From an uncultured Ignavibacteriales bacterium (GTDB lineage: Bacteria > Bacteroidota > Ignavibacteria > Ignavibacteriales > Ignavibacteriaceae): a stretch of 15,594 nt of DNA. This document shows positions 14,787-15,594 of the stretch, one piece after another; positions within the stretch are counted from its first letter, which is position 1, and every line of letters starts with the position of its first letter. The translations under genes were made by a program, and so were the position numbers. Under the pieces are notes generated by a model. That model made no database searches and was not told the origin of the DNA. It saw only the letters and a program-made list of their open reading frames with translations. The stretch lies in contig CAIWTC010000506.1 in NCBI GenBank assembly GCA_903915485.1, positions 1-15,594 of the forward strand. Direction: 5' to 3'.

Positions 14787-15313
14787 TGAATACTAGATTT
14801 TCACCCGCACTGGTAGCGGGCTTTGCAGCCGCAGTGCTCTCAACTATTCCATTCATGTCATTTATGTCCTGCTGTTTAATTATTCCGGGCGCATCAATAT
14901 TGGCTTTATCTTTTCATTTTAAGATTGTCGGACTTTATCGAATTAAAACTAAAGAAGCTATTATCATCGGATTAACGACAGGAATGTTTGCAGCGCTTTT
15001 CATGACAGCATTTGATTTCCTAATCACTTACCTTACAAAGACAAACAACTTTTCGCAATCATTCACCGAAGCAGAAAAAATGTTCCGCTCACTCCTCCTT
15101 GATAACAAAAGCATGACACCCGCTGAATTCGATATGGCCATGTCTCCGCTGAGGAAAATGGTTTACGATATAAATACAACGGGATTATCGGCATTCTACA
15201 CTGCAACAATATTCCTGCAGAACCTGTTTGGAAATTCGCTCTTCGGAAGTTTAGGCGGAATAATTGGCGCATCGCTCTTTAAGAAAAAAATTAACAACAT
15301 TAATAATCAATAA
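14786..15313 (+). CDS. Four-helix membrane protein, possibly DUF4199-like
   Basis: I do not recognise this 175-residue protein with confidence. It has hydrophobic helices at about 5-23, 25-44, 58-82 and 137-165. A polar segment between the third and fourth helices (about 84-133) contains SFTEAEKMF and SMTPAEFDMAM. A Cys-Cys pair (29-30) sits in the second hydrophobic segment. The general plan, and its occurrence in Bacteroidota-like DNA, resemble the DUF4199 group of membrane proteins, but I could not match a signature. The start ATG overlaps the upstream TAA by 1 base, so it is very likely expressed with the DUF2085 protein. The C-terminus is Lys/Asn-rich. Confidence 0.7.
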   Translation: MNTRFSPALVAGFAAAVLSTIPFMSFMSCCLIIPGASILALSFHFKIVGLYRIKTKEAIIIGLTTGMFAALFMTAFDFLITYLTKTNNFSQSFTEAEKMFRSLLLDNKSMTPAEFDMAMSPLRKMVYDINTTGLSAFYTATIFLQNLFGNSLFGSLGGIIGASLFKKKINNINNQ

Positions 15314-15320
15314 TAACTAT

Positions 15321-15594
15321 ATGCTGAATCTATTTATTTTACTTCTTCACCTGATATTTTTGGGGTATATATTTTATAAAAAATATAAAGCAGAGGGTAC
15401 AAAAGTCGCCTTCTTAAATATGGCTCTGATTGGAATACTCTTCGCAGTTGGTTGGACAATAGCCAACACAATCGGAAGACCAATCAATGAACTCTTAGAC
15501 ATATATACAATTAAAGAGAGACAGCTAACCGCGCAAACCAAAGTAAAAGATTACTTCGACGATGCATCAATACCCTTCATCATGACCACACTCA
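15321..15594 (+). CDS. Membrane protein, partial (C-terminus off the right edge)
   Basis: From the ATG at 15321 the frame stays open to the window end, giving 91 residues. It has two membrane helices (about 2-18 and 33-50) joined by a short Lys-rich loop (YKKYKAEGTK). A soluble part with INELLDIYTIKERQLTAQ then begins, followed by DYFDDASIPF. The gap to the preceding stop is 7 bp and the gene has the same direction, so it belongs to the same operon. No family is recognised. A short leading hydrophobic hairpin is consistent with a small inner-membrane protein. Confidence 0.6.
   Translation, partial: MLNLFILLLHLIFLGYIFYKKYKAEGTKVAFLNMALIGILFAVGWTIANTIGRPINELLDIYTIKERQLTAQTKVKDYFDDASIPFIMTTL

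Overview
The window is AT-rich, densely packed bacterial DNA. It looks like the Bacteroidota/Ignavibacteriota (FCB) group: overlapping gene junctions, few strong Shine-Dalgarno sequences, several GTG/TTG starts, a secreted NHL-type propeller protein with an A-Q signal-peptide end, and DUF2254/DUF2085 membrane proteins. This assignment is an inference from style, not from a marker gene. No rRNA, tRNA, CRISPR array, insertion sequence or phage gene was seen.

The layout is two divergent transcription units that start from a 126-bp gap at 13369-13494. Leftward (minus strand), a long polysaccharide gene cluster runs from 13368 to 1012: STAS anti-anti-sigma-like protein, RsbW-like ATPase, a fusion of sugar-1-phosphate nucleotidyltransferase with a polyprenyl-phosphate sugar-phosphate transferase, a short TolC-like outer-membrane protein, a Wzz/Wzc-like co-polymerase with a P-loop domain, a membrane GT2 glycosyltransferase, a GT4 glycosyltransferase, a Wzx-like flippase, a second GT-B glycosyltransferase broken by an in-frame TAG, a hexapeptide acyltransferase, and a membrane-anchored alpha/beta hydrolase. 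Most junctions are ATGA/GTGA/TAATG overlaps or gaps below 50 bp, so one operon is likely. A DUF2254-like membrane protein with its own plausible promoter follows and runs off the left edge.

Rightward (plus strand), a secreted NHL-repeat protein is followed by a DUF2085 membrane protein, an unrecognised membrane protein, and a partial membrane protein that runs off the right edge. The first three are tightly spaced or overlapping; the fourth follows after 7 bp.

Read as a pathway, the fusion protein could activate a sugar and load it onto undecaprenyl phosphate. The glycosyltransferases would extend it, the acyltransferase would decorate it, the flippase would move it across the inner membrane, and the Wzc-like and TolC-like proteins would control chain length and export. 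The STAS/ATPase pair at the operon head suggests control by partner switching. No Wzy polymerase and no Wza-type (Poly_export/SLBB) outer-membrane protein is recognisable here. The most notable items are the two-enzyme fusion, the amber-interrupted glycosyltransferase, the half-length TolC-like exporter and the regulatory pair inside the operon.
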